A stretch of DNA of 64,000 bases from Ottelia alismoides (lineage: Eukaryota; Streptophyta; Magnoliopsida; Alismatales; Hydrocharitaceae), in assembly GCA_037367405.1 (NCBI GenBank), contig JAZKJV010010527.1, positions 620,001 through 684,000 on the forward strand, given 5' to 3'. Made by a program: the position numbers and the translations under genes. A model generated the notes under the pieces. The model made no database searches. It was not told where the DNA came from and saw nothing but the letters and a program-made list of their open reading frames with translations. Shown here piece by piece: positions 1-11,183 of the stretch. Numbering within the stretch: the stretch's first letter is position 1; each line of letters opens with the position of its first letter.

Positions 1-2
1 AG

Positions 3-3000
3 ATGGACGGGTCGAATTATGAGCTCTGGGTGATGCAGTTCATGAGCCTCATGAAGTCGAATGGTAAGAAGCACATTCTTACCGAGGATGAGCCTGCAGA
101 GAAGACAGGGATATATGCCTCGTGGGAGGCTGATGACTCCTATGCAAAGGTCTGGTTGTCAGGTACATTGACGATGGAGATTGCCAATGATGTTCTCCAT
201 CAGCCCACTGCCAAGGCGATGTGGGATATTCTAGCCGCTACATATTCGCAGGTGCGAAAAGAGACCAAGATGTTATAGCTTCAACATGACATATTCACGA
301 TGAAGCAGAGCGACAGAACTCTTCACTCCTTATACACATCCCTGAGGGGGATGTTTGAGAAGTTATACAGTACTATCCCACTCACAGCGACTCCTGAATA
401 GCAGAAGACATTTCAGAATGCCACCATGGTGGGTGTTTTACTTGCGGCCCTTGATCCTGAATATGACACACTGCTTCTCCCTAATTGACTACTTCGCTGA
501 AATCCTTGAGTACCTCGCAGACTTCGTACGCCGCCCGGTCTCAGATCTTAGCCGATGCAGTTATTCCTCCAGTGGAGGTTGTTTACAGGAGACTCAGTTG
601 CATTACAGTTTCTTCCAGTTCTTCTACTCCACCCCCATCGGCGATGGCAGTTTCGCGTGGGAGAGGTGACCCGTCTTCTGGTCGTGGACGTGGACCCCAG
701 GGAAGGGGTGGTCGCTTTAGTCAGCCATGTTCCTATTGTCACCGCACATGACACTCGGAGGAGACATGCTATTCTAAGCATGGATTCCCAGCATCGGCAC
801 GTGTTGCAGAGCACTCTCAGTCCCTGCTGGTATCTACTGCAGACAACCGTTTTGAAGAACTTGTGGCACGTCTTCGTGATATTATGCCACAATCATCTGG
901 TGATTCTTCTGGTGGACCTTCAGATGTTGCTGTTACAAGCCTCAGCTAGTTCTTCTGCTGCTGCTAGTACCTCAGGTAGATCTACTGCATTTACACAGTC
1001 TCATGATATCTCAGATTGAATTATAGATTCGGGTGCCACACATTACCTCTATCGAGATCGAGATAGACTTGAGTCCTACAGGGACATACCTCACGGCCGC
1101 TCAGTGCAGATTGCAGATGGTACTCATTCCCCCTTGTTGGACAGGGAGAGGTCTCCCTATCCTCTACTATGCATCTACAGAATGTCCTACATGCTCCTGA
1201 GTTCTCGATGAATCTGTTATCTATTAGTCAGATTACGAAGGATTTGCATTGTTGTGCTATATTTGACCCGTCTTCTCTTATTTTTCAGGACATGCTAACG
1301 GGCAGGGTGATTGGCTGTGGCTCTGAGCAGAATGGTCTATATCGGCTGGTTCGAAATTCCTATGCTGGCGTCTCCTCTCATTCGTCTGGACCAGTTTCTC
1401 CGTACATCTGGCATCTACGTTTTGGTCACCTCCCGCTCCAGAAAATGCGTCATCTTCTACGTCAGATCTCTCCCAGTTCGTCCTTTCGCTGTGAAGCATG
1501 TCAGTTGGGAAAGCATCATCGGTCGAGCTTTCCTAGTCGTCAGAGTCGGAGCAGTAGCTCCCCGTTCGAGTTGTTTCATATAGATATATGGGGTCCAAGT
1601 CGTGTACCCGATCATCAGGGACACATATTTTATCTAGTGGTAGTGGATGATTTCTCTCGTGTATCTTGGGTCTTCCTTTTAAACAATAAATCTGAAGCAG
1701 GAGATGTGATCAAGAATCTGATTAATGAAGTGCAAAATGTGTTCTCTTCTACTGTCAAATATGTTCGTACTGATAACGCCCTAGAATTTTGCACACGGTC
1801 CCTTTCTCATTTTCTTTCATCAAAGGGCATTATTCACCAAACCACTTGTGCGTACACATCCCAGCAAAATGGTGTGGCGGAAAGAAAGCATCGTCATCTC
1901 CTTGACATTACTCGAATCCTACTGATTCAGAGTTGTGCTCCTATTTCTTTCTGGGGGGATGCTATTCTTACCGCGTGCTAGCTCGTCAATCGTATGTCAT
2001 CCTCTGTCCTTGGTGAGAAAATACCTCTCTCTATCATTTTTCCTGACAAGGAATTATTCTCACTTACTCCATGTGTCTTTGGTACTGTGGCATTTGTTCA
2101 TATTCTCTCTCCTGGACTTGACAAACTCTCTCCTAGAGCTGTCAAGTGTGTTTTTGTTGGTTATTCTCGGACTCAGAAGGGCTATAGGTGTTATGATCCC
2201 ATAAACAAGAAATATTTCTTTAGTGTTGATGTCACATTCTTTGAGTATGTTATGTATTTTTCTCCTGCAGGTGACAGACTGGTACCATCCACTACCAATG
2301 ATGATGTCTATGTCCCTCCACCTCCTACTTGGAGTTCACCTGAGCTTCCTTCTGTTCCTGCACCTACATCAACTTCACCACCACCACCACCACCTCCACT
2401 TCTTCCACGACCTCCCATTCCACCTCTACCAAAATTCTATACTTGTCGGTCAGGCCCTGCTCAGACTACACGTCAGCTACCCATCACGCCTCAGGTATGT
2501 TCAGATGGCATTACTACTGATGGGTCAGATATGGTACATGTGCAGGATTCTTCGTTGCAGGAGGACACTACACCATCCAGTACAACAGAAGATGATCTTG
2601 ATATTCCTATTGCTATCAGGAAGCAGAAGCGGATGTGTACCACTTATCCCTTTACTTCACAGGTGTCGTTTCACCGTCTCACTGGAGACTTTCAGAGATT
2701 TGCTGCAGCGTTGTCTTTCGTGGATATACCATGGACCTATCAGGAAGCCATGAAGATTGATTGCTGGAGGATGGCTATGGAAGATGAGATGCGTGCACTG
2801 TAGTCTCGTGGCACATGGTCTTTAAACATTGCTCCTCCTGATGCATCTATTGTGAGCTGTAAGTGGGTCTTCACAGTTAAATATAATGCAGATGGCAGTC
2901 TAGATCACTACAAAGCACGGTTGGTCGCGCGTGGGTTTACACAAACCTATGGCGTGGATTATATGGACACTTTCTCTCCAGTTGCTTGACATTCTACCCT

Positions 3001-4261
3001 TCACATTCTCTTATTCGTGGCCGTGGTTCGTGACTGGAGTATATCTCAACTGAATGTCAAGAATGCTTTCTTGTATGGAGATCTGCAGGAGGAAGTCTAC
3101 ATGCAGCAGCCACCAGGGTTTACTGCTGAGGGGGAGAAGCATATGGTGTGTAGACTTCACAAGGCAATTTATGGCCTCAAACAGAGTCCAAGAGCTTGGT
3201 TCCAGAAGCTTTCCAATCTTATTGAACAACAGGGATTCAAGAGGTCAAGTGCAGACCACTCATTGTTTGTTCAGAAGTCGTCGGCAGGTACGGTTGTTAT
3301 CATGGTCTATGTTGATGATATTTTGGTTACAGGAGATGATATTTAGGGCATAGAAAGGGCGAAGGCGTTTCTAGGCCGTCAGTTCGTTACGAAGGATCTT
3401 GGAACCCTAAGATATTTTCTGGGGTTGGAATTTGCCAGGAATGCACAGGGTTTGGTGATGACCCAACAGAAGTACATTACAGACTTCTTGATTGAAACAG
3501 GCATGGCTGGATGCAAACCATCAAGTATTCCCATGGATCCAAGCATGAAGTTGTATGATGATGACACTGATGAATTGGATAAAAGGAGATATAGAGAAAT
3601 GGCGGGTAAGCTCCTTTATATTACCATAACTCGACCTGATATTGCCTTTGCAGTAAGCAGGGTGAGTCAATTTATGGAGCAGCCAAAACAAGTTCACATG
3701 GATGCTATACACATGATACTGAAGTATCTGAAGTCTTCTCCAGGTTCAGGGTTGCTGTTTTGGAAGGACACATATTTGTTTATCTCAGCATATGCAGACG
3801 CCGATTATGCAGGATGCCCTAAGGATCGAAAATCAACCTCAGGATTCACAGTATTTGTTGGAAGCTCTCTGGTTTCTTGGAAAAACAAGAAACAAACTGT
3901 TGTGGCAAGATCAAGTGCTGAATCCGAATATAGGGCCATGGCGCAAGCAAGCACAGAGTTGATGTGGGTTTGATCTGTACTAGAGGATCTACATGTAGCC
4001 GTACCTCTACCCATGCAGCTTCAGTGTGACAATCAGGCAGCCTTGTTCATTGCCAACAATCCAGCTTTTCATGAAAGAACCAAGCATATAGAAGTTGACT
4101 GTCATTACACTAGAGACTTAATCCAGAGAGGATTGATATCTACAACTCATGTGAGCTCAGGGGATCAGACTGCAGATGTATTCACCAAGCCGTTGCTCAG
4201 AGGACCTTTTCAGAGATGTTCATCCAAGCTGAGCATGATAGACATCTATGCTCCACCTTGA
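3..4261 (+). pseudogene. copia A gag-pol polyprotein, broken
   Basis: A decayed polyprotein that would have supplied capsid, protease, integrase and RT/RNase H. Gag opens with MDGSNYELW at 3. A zinc knuckle with a stop in the middle lies near 727-775. The protease motif IDSGAT lies near 1020-1045. GAG-pre and integrase (1169-1981) keep FHIDIWGP, RTDNALEF and NGVAERKHR, so the three acidic residues are present. RT shows [10 protein letters not shown] near 3170 and YVDDILVTGDD near 3308. RNase H (3425-4261) shows ADADYAGC and SSAESEYRAM. In-frame stops occur at 276-278, 1018-1020, 2802-2804 and 3971-3973, with frameshifts in gag. It cannot be translated as one protein. Confidence 0.92.
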
Positions 4262-4268
4262 GGGGGAG
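4258..4268 (+). other. polypurine tract of copia A
   Basis: TTGAGGGGGAG immediately precedes the 3' LTR, where plus-strand DNA synthesis is primed in LTR retrotransposons. The same purine run sits next to the 3' LTR of copies B, C and D. Confidence 0.8.
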
Positions 4269-4415
4269 TGTAGAGATAGATATTATTATTATATGTACCT
4301 GTTTGTTATTTCTTTGTTTTCTCTGGACTACTTTGTACTTTACCCTTAAGGTCTCTCCCTTATAAGAGAGCCTAGGGTTTCTCTGAATAATTTATTTCTC
4401 GGTTTTCTCCCAACA
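4269..4415 (+). repeat. 3' LTR of copia A (147 bp)
   Basis: It starts TGTAGAGATA and ends CCCAACA. It aligns along its length with the reverse complement of the copia B LTRs, including the shared stretch ATAAGAGAGCCTAG, which may mark the transcript start and R region. LTRs of this lineage are unusually short, at 134-147 bp. Confidence 0.88.
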
Positions 4416-5705
4416 TTCTCCAAATCAATAAAGATCATATGGAGCTTCTTCCTTTTAGCTCTATAAATCTCCATTGTTCTCCTCAGCAAATGGATGGCTT
4501 CAATAGTTGAGCGACCTGGCATGAATTGAATTGGTTTTCTTTTACATTGGTAACTTGCCTCAACCTTCTTTCGATCACACATTCCCAGATTTTCATAGTG
4601 TGACTCATCAACTTGATATCTCTGTAATTTGAACAATTTTGAATGTCTTCTTTATTCTTATAAAGAGGCACCGCGATACTCCTCCAATCTTCAGACATTT
4701 TCTTGCTTCGCCAAATAACATTGAAAAGATTCGTAAGCCAAGTCAAACAACGCTCACCTAAAACTTTCCATGCTTCTAAAGGGATGTCATCCGATCCTAC
4801 ACCTTTCCCAGGTCTCATAACCTTCAAAGCCTCCTCTACTTCCTTTCTTTGTATCCATTTATAGCTTGCACGATTTAAGTAACTTTCACTACTAGCTAGA
4901 TCACCCAAAGTAATCTCTCTATTTCCTTCCGTAATGAAAAGTTTATGTAAGTACTGTTCCCATCTAGTCTCTATATCCTTCTGAGTAACAAGCACGCGAC
5001 CTTCCTCGTCCTTTATGCATCTCACTTGAGAAAGGTCTTTGGTTTTTCTTTCTCTTGCTTTGGCCAACCTGAATATATCCTTCTGGCCCTCCTTAGAGTC
5101 AAGATTTTTATACAAAACTTCATAAGCTTTTGACTTAGCTTCGCTTACAGCCTTCTTTGCTTCCTTCTTCGCTATTTTGTAGTTTGTGACAGTTTCCTCT
5201 AGTCTATCCTTAGACATAGCTTTAAAGCATGCTCTTTTAAATTTTAGTTTCTCTTGCACCCCTTCACTCCACCACCAAGCCTCCTTTTGACCTGGGGCTC
5301 CTCCCTTTCACTCTCCTAGCATCTCTTTGGCTACCTTTCGGATATAAGATGCTACTGCCTCCCACATCTCGTTTGCACTTCCACTACAATCCCAAGGAAA
5401 GTCTTCTAAAACCTTCTACCTGAAGCTCTATTGCTTCAGTGGAAGATTCCGCCATCTAGTTCTAGTGATCTTAGGAACCCTCCTTTTCTTTACCATCCCT
5501 TTTATTTGCACATCCAAGACTAACAAGCGATGTTGGGTTGTCAAACTCTCTTCTGGGATTACTTTGCAGTCTTTACAACACAACCGATCTCTTCTCCTCA
5601 ACGCAAAGTAATCTATCTGTGTTCTAGTTGAGCCACTCTTATAAGTAATTAAATGCAAACGAAATTTGTATGTTTTTCTTAAATCCATGTTGAAAAGATC
5701 CGACT
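4416..5705 (-). pseudogene. RTE-type LINE fragment Y: end of endonuclease and N-terminal reverse transcriptase
   Basis: Read on the minus strand, 5688-5428 encodes the end of an apurinic-type endonuclease (RTQIDYFALRRRDR, then HRLLVLDVQIK). 5259-4483 encodes the linker and first RT blocks, with PGKGVGSDDIPLEAWK and RSIAVPLYKNKEDIQNCSNY, which are typical of plant RTE elements. The frame shifts near 4630 and continues through FMPGRSTIEAIHLLRR and HMIFIDLE. It then stops at the copia A LTR, so the catalytic YADD part lies beyond copia A, outside the window. Confidence 0.85.
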
Positions 5706-5740
5706 GTCATGAGGCAACTTCTTAAATAGTATTTTTTTAA

Positions 5741-6370
5741 ACAACAACAACAACAACAACAACAAAGCCTTTTCCCACAATTAAGTAGGGTCGGCTACAT
5801 GGATTCTTCGCCTCCATTCAGATCTATCTTGGGTCAATCTCGGACTTATATCCAAAAAGCTAAGATCCCTTCGTATAGTCTCTTTCCAACACTTCTTGGG
5901 CCGTCCTCGCCCTCTCTTAGCCGGCTCAACATCCCAACACTCACATCTCCTAACCGGTGCATCAGTTGACCTTCTTTGCAAATGACCAAACCATCTTAAG
6001 CGGTTTTCTCGCATCTTATCCTCGATCGGAGCTACACCAACTTTCTTTCTAATTGCATCATTCCGAATCCGATCTTTACGTGTATGTCCACACATCCATC
6101 TTAGCATTTTCATTTCTGCTACAACCATTCTCTGCACATGTCTATGGTTCACATGCCAACATTCAGAACCATAAAGCATAGCAGGTCTCACGGCTGCTTT
6201 GTAAAACTTTCCTTTAATTTTTAAAGGATTTTTCTTATCACAAAGAACAACGGAGGCTCCTCTCCACTTTAGCCGGCCTGCATTTATTCTATTAGTAACA
6301 TCTCCATCAATTTCCCCATCATGTTGCAAAATAGATCCCAGATATCTAAAGGAATCTCTCTTCTGAAAAT
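5741..6370 (-). mobile_element. RTE LINE 3' end X with (TTG)n tail
   Basis: A 5'-truncated RTE insertion. Its 3' end on the minus strand is the conserved phrase CCGACCCTACTTAAT, then AAGGCTTTGTTG, running into a TTG microsatellite (AAC on the plus strand, 5741-5765). RTE LINEs typically end in such short tandem repeats rather than poly(A). It lies inside RTE fragment Y. Confidence 0.85.
5781..6329 (-). pseudogene. C-terminal domain of an RTE reverse transcriptase
   Basis: 182 open codons match the RTE C-terminal part downstream of the polymerase core: [18 protein letters not shown], then [48 protein letters not shown] and [13 protein letters not shown], ending just before the 3' tail. The catalytic palm is absent, so this is a truncated retrocopy. 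The same protein end occurs on the plus strand at 27580-27820. Confidence 0.9.
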
Positions 6371-6404
6371 ATTTTTTTTTAAAAAAATATTATTTAGGAA
6401 GTTG

Positions 6405-6480
6405 TCTCCGACTGTTTTACGCTGGCTGTCGGCTACCTAACGCAACCCTCATTTACCCGGGCTTGGGATCGGCCATGGCT
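6405..6480 (-). repeat. SINE central-domain remnant
   Basis: The plus-strand phrase TTTTACGCTGGCTGTCGGC, then CTACCTAACGCAA, matches the central part of the SINE copies at 42.5-43.1 kb in the same orientation. No pol III boxes remain here. Confidence 0.5.
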
Positions 6481-7935
6481 GAGTTAACAAAGCTGCCTTC
6501 TAGCCGGACAAATTTCTCTCCAATTTTTCAATAAGCGGTAGCCACTCCGCCATCCTCAGCTTCCCATTCGTAAGTAGAAGGCCCAGGTAACAAATGTGAA
6601 GAAAACCACCCTTTGTCGCTAGCACCAAACAACACTCCGTGGCCTCCTCGGTTGAAAGATTGAAAGGAAAATTGTCGACTTATTCTTGTTTAGCTTAAGG
6701 CAAAATAACTCACCAAATATCTCTAGTACCATAGACATACCCATTGCTTCCTGCTTCCCTCCTATAAATACAATGGTGTCGTCTGCATACTGAAGTTGAG
6801 GAATGGAGATGTCTCCATTAGTGTAACCCGTGGTGGCTCCTTGTGGGACCATGTTTAACACCATACACGCCAGGGCATCTGCTGCAATGACCAAAAAGCA
6901 ACGGTGCAAGTGGGCAACCTTGATGAACACCTCTCTGCTACTAGAAAAAACATTCTTTTGGTCTCACACTAACCAAAACAGAATAAGATGTCGTTGTAAT
7001 ACACCTCTTCATCTATGATATCCAAGTGTCACAGAAGCCTCTTTTTGCCAAAGCCGACCAAAGGGATCTCCAATCAATAGTGTCACAGTCTTTTGAATAA
7101 TGCATGAGATCGACGTCTCTTCCAGTCTGCAATAATCTCGCTTTCCATAGCTAAGCTATCACCGATGTGCCTTCCCGAAATGAAAGAAGATTGTACCGGG
7201 GAGATAATAGTTCCAAGAATTATTCCAACTCTTAGCCAGAACATTCACTATGATGAGATAGACTGTATTGGATATCACAATCGGTCTCAGGTCTTCTACT
7301 CTCTTAGACCCCTCCTTTCGCAGGAGAAAGAGTAGAGCCTTGTTTAATCCATCAAAGCTTGCATTTCTCCAAATTGAAGTCTTCCAGTATTGCCATCACG
7401 TCATGCAACAATATCCCAAAACTCCTTGTAGAAAGACATCGGGAATCCATCTGATCCAGACGCACCATCAGTATTCAAGTTCCAAATTGTTGCTTTCACC
7501 TCCATCGGAGAGAATGGCGATGCCAACATACTCGTATGATCCGAAGAGAGCAGTGAAGCCCCGCTTCCCAGCCATCTCCAGGGTCGACTCGCCGATCTTC
7601 GCGAAATTCCATGAAAGTAAGACGCCAGTTCCCTGCCCATCGTTCCTTCACCTTCGATTTTTCTATCTTCCACATCAACAACCCGGATCATGTTGTATAT
7701 GTGTCTTCTACTGGCGACCCTATGAAAGAACTTTGTATTTGCATCTCCTTCCTTGAGCCATTTCATTCTGGATCTTTGTTTCCGTTCTATTGCATTTTTT
7801 TGTTTTCCTCAATAATTTTCAAAGATTCCTTTCTTAATCTCAGTTCGTCCTCCCCCAACTGTAACTTTTGGGAGTCAAATTTACCTTTACAACATCTCCA
7901 ATAGAACATAAATCTACTTCAGTTTACTTCGTGTG
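6480..7935 (-). pseudogene. L1-type LINE reverse transcriptase fragment
   Basis: Reading down from 7935, the minus strand has MKWLKEGDANTKFFHRVASR (7766) and DGASGSDGFPMSFYKEFWDI, the start of the L1 RT. It continues in shifted frames through a LRPIVISN block to LVIAADALACMV and LQYADDTIVFIGG near 6780-6870, which holds the catalytic YADD. It ends with a decayed AEWLPLIEKLERNLSGWKA-like segment near 6500. Several frameshifts make it non-functional. The endonuclease and the C-terminal zinc-knuckle end are missing. Confidence 0.85.
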
Positions 7936-8129
7936 GTCATGGAATAGAAGATTGGAGGAAATCCAAGTGCTTGACTTGTCTCAATACATCAGAATGGGAG
8001 CAACAATAGAAAATATATATTCCTCAAGTAAGGAGATAAGTTTGTGATCTCACAGATAGACTCTACCATGAGGATATGCATTAAGTCTAGCCACCACCAT
8101 GTATACCTTGCTGCATCTAGTAACTAGAT
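7936..8129. other. unassigned spacer
   Basis: AT-rich sequence between an L1 fragment and LTR element I. I see no gene or repeat boundary in it. Confidence 0.5.
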
Positions 8130-8431
8130 TGTTGTAGAAAATGACAATGCAGAAGCCTAATTAGAGATAAAGAATATAGAACAAGAAGAACATAAAGATT
8201 TTACATGGAACCCTACTTTGTGAGGAGCGAGATGAAACCATAGGAGAAGTCCTCTCAACAATCAATTATTCTATTATTTCTCTCTCAATGAGTACATGTG
8301 GTGTGTAGCTTCTTATTATCCCCACAAGTAAGACCAAATACCACTCACAGACGATGTGCAACTAAACTTATGTAAGTGATAATTGAACCCTGCAGGAATC
8401 TGATTACCCATCTATGACACATACTCTAACA
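8130..8431 (-). repeat. 3' LTR of element I
   Basis: Runs from TGTTGTAGAAAATG to ATACTCTAACA. It shares with the right LTR the block AAGATTTTACRTGGAACC, then GAGGAGCGAGATGAAACCAT. Confidence 0.8.
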
Positions 8432-10304
8432 CTCTGCCTCAAGCAAGGTCATGCAATGCTCAGCTTGGACAGTTGGAAAGAAATCACTCATTCATACAAT
8501 ACAATACTCTATAAGATAATATCAACTCAATGCATACTCTACTAGCTGCCTGTTGAGGATGCTGCTTCTCATGTCATGCTGGTGGGGAGGAATTGAAGGG
8601 TTGTAATGTGAACCAAGTCTCCTTGTCAGAGAATGTGTGCTCTGTACTGTGTCTGTCAGAGTTACCGGAACTGAATTGAGTGTCTTCATCAGAGAGCATG
8701 TGCTCTATACTATGTAGAGTCACTTGAACCACAATGAGTCTCCTTGTTGGAGAACTTGTGCTCTATACTGTGAGTGAAGCTATAATGAGTCTCCTCATCG
8801 GAGAAATCGAACCCTCAAGACTATTCCATCTCTATGAGGGGCCAAACAAAGAATGTGATGGGAATATCCATACGTAGATTCTGAAGATGGGTATGTCTAA
8901 TAGGGACCTCAAAGTGGGTTCTCTCTCATAGGAATATTGGATGATCTTGTATTGGAGTTTATGATCACTGGAGAATGGAGTCTGAAACTGAGTCCATTGT
9001 TGGAGAACTGGGTCACTCGAACATGGAGTGCCTCAAACCGGTAGAGTTTGAGTATGAAATATCTATACAATACCCCCCTTCTCCCATACTTGTTTCAGAA
9101 AAGATGATGTCGATCAAGTTGGGTGAAGAATTGAAGATGGAGAAAACAAGATAAATGTCTCTTTTTTCCAATAAACCATTCCTTTTTTTCAATCAGCTTT
9201 TCTCTCTTTTTTTCAAATCATTTTTCGTACGGATTCTTTTTATATGATAACCTTTTATAATAAAAAAATCTCTCTTTTGAGATCACTTCGACCGTAATCT
9301 GGGCCTAAAAGAAAAGCATCCCCTTTTTCTATATATTGCGTCCCATAGTTGGGCCCAAACAAAAATCGCATCTCCTTTTTTTCTTTCTTACATATTGCAA
9401 CAATGAAATATCTCATCTATCTCTCCCCCTTTTTTAATACAACTTGCTTGGGCCAACTCTTTCTCTTCCCTTTCTTTATTTGCAAATCGGGCCCAAAGAA
9501 AAATAAAGGGGTCCACGACCTATTAGGGTACCCATCGAGGAACCCCTCCATCATGGAGGGCGTCGTCCCAATGGGGCTTTCCTACGAGATCGACGCCGTG
9601 AATTGGGGGGGATGGGGGTTGGAAGCGGTGCGTGACACGCTTCTTCTTTCATCTAATATGCGACCCCTTGGGCTTTGAGGAAAGAGCAGCTTGGAGATTG
9701 GCCCTCGAAGATGCATTTCCAGTGGAAGTTGTTGCATTGAAAGAGGTCTTCGCCATTGAAGGAGGTCTTTCCATTGATGGAGGATTGTTTACGGTATGTT
9801 GCAACCTCATAAGCTTTACATGATCATGTGGAGGTACGACCTGGGAGTGTGATCTGCGCTGTCACGAGGACTTGATTGATGGAGATCTATGTAGCCAGAA
9901 TTGTGTGAGTGGGGTCCCGTGAGGCGATGAATAATTGCTGGAGATGTGGTTCAAAAATTGCTCTAGTAGGGTTCCAGAACTACTGTTGGAGTTGATGGAT
10001 GCACCTAAGATGGTGACCAGGAGTCGTAATCTTTTGCCACAATAGAAAATTGTCGATGTGCTATTGGAGCAACCACGAATTAGGTATCCAATATGTGGAA
10101 CCCTAGAACAAAGATGTCGCTCTTCAAAACTTAGAATAAGATGCTTGTATGATTAACATAATTAGTTCTTGAACCCTGAATTATTTATTGAACTTTGTAC
10201 ATATTATGAATAGATCAAGAATATGAACACATTAATCTTCAAGAAATAAAATCCATGAATCGAACATAATTAATTTCAAGAACGAAAATCCAAGAACCGA
10301 ACCC

Positions 10305-10316
10305 ACTCTGATACCA
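10305..10316 (-). other. primer-binding site of element I
   Basis: The minus strand reads TGGTATCAGAGT directly inside the right LTR. It matches the 3' end of initiator tRNA-Met except at the last base. Confidence 0.75.
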
Positions 10317-10610
10317 TGCTGAATACGATAATGCGGAGTGTAGAGATAAAGAATACAAAATAAGATGAACATCAAGATTTTACGTGGAACCTTACTTCGC
10401 GAGGAGCGAGATGAAACCATGGAGAAATCTTATCAATGGCATGATACTATGTTATTTCTCTCTCAATGAGTACATGTGGTGTGTGGCCTTTTATATAGCC
10501 CCACCAGCAAGACCACATCCCACTCAAGACATTGTGGGACTAAACCTGTGGATGTGGTAATTAGACCTTGGAGGGATCCAATTATCAATCTATGGATATG
10601 TACTCTAACA
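10317..10610 (-). repeat. 5' LTR of element I
   Basis: 294 bp, beginning TGCTGAATACG and ending TACTCTAACA on the plus strand. It contains TTTTATATAGCC, a possible TATA region shared with the LTRs of element II. Confidence 0.8.
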
Positions 10611-10660
10611 ATCATCGCTAACAAAATGGTTATATTTAGTTTGGATGATGAGGTGTACGA

Positions 10661-11175
10661 CAGAGATGCAAAAAATGGTCTAAACGACCGTTTAAACGCA
10701 TGCGGTGCCCGACCGCATCGTTTAACGAAAAACGACCCATAAATGGCCATGCCGCTTAAACGGTCTTAAACGACCGTTTAAACAGCCTTAAATGGCCTTT
10801 TAAACGGTCTTAAACGGCCTTTTAAACACATTGATCTATTTCCTTCAAAGGATCACCATTATCCATGACTTTTATGTTGTCTATTTCGACATTTGACTAT
10901 TAACTCTTGTTGTTTATGTTATCTATTTTGAAATTTGGATGAAACATTCCTTGAATTTGACAATATTTGATCAATATTGTGAATCTATGATTATATTTCT
11001 TATTTATTTATTTATACTTTTTTATTAATTATATATATATATGTAATAATTTTTTATTAATTAAAAATGCAAAACCGTATAACCCGTTTAATTTCCATTT
11101 AAACTCTCGCATGCCGTTTAATCAGTAATGAGTGACCCGACCACTGAATACCGCATACCGCTTTTTGCAACCTTA
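10661..11175. mobile_element. hAT-like MITE rich in TTTAAACGG repeats
   Basis: A 515-bp segment flanked by near-perfect 8-bp repeats, GTGTACGA (10653-10660) and GTGTACAA (11176-11183). The ends are imperfect inverted repeats: CAGAGATGCAAAAAATGG on the left and TAAGGTTGCAAAAAGCGG as the reverse complement of the right end. The left 170 bp carry many copies of TTAAACGGYC in both orientations. No ORF resembles a transposase. The 8-bp duplication suggests the hAT superfamily. Confidence 0.65.
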
Positions 11176-11183
11176 GTGTACAA

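Larger units (their letters stand above)
1..4415 (+). mobile_element. Ty1/copia retrotransposon A, 3' portion
   Basis: The 5' LTR and leader lie outside the window; the element enters within gag and runs to a 3' LTR ending at 4415. The order gag, protease, integrase, reverse transcriptase, RNase H is the copia order. It belongs to the same protein lineage as copies B and C. To the right, LINE sequence resumes at once on the minus strand, so copy A inserted into an RTE LINE. The target duplication cannot be tested because the left flank is missing. Confidence 0.93.
5711..6408. repeat. inverted repeat flanking RTE fragment X
   Basis: About 29 bases at 5711-5739 are repeated in inverted orientation at 6380-6408. 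The shared core is AAAAAAATAYTATTTARGAA followed by GTTGYCTC, with about three differences. A normal LINE target duplication would be direct, not inverted. Confidence 0.6.
8130..10610 (-). mobile_element. LTR element I, without gag-pol
   Basis: Two related LTRs (8130-8431 and 10317-10610) flank about 1.9 kb with no recognisable gag, protease, integrase or RT in any frame. A primer-binding site next to the right LTR places the 5' end on the right. The interior near the left LTR holds repeated short hairpins of the form TCTCCNNNNNGGAGA (8600-9030). A polypyrimidine stretch and a moderately GC-rich leader (about 9530-9830) follow. The flanks TAGAT and ATCAT do not match, so no target duplication is visible. 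It would need proteins from another element to move. Confidence 0.8.

Noticed and set aside
2340..2440. CCACCA-rich stretch as a microsatellite
   Set aside because: It is the Pro-rich linker between integrase and RT found in the same place in all copia copies here.
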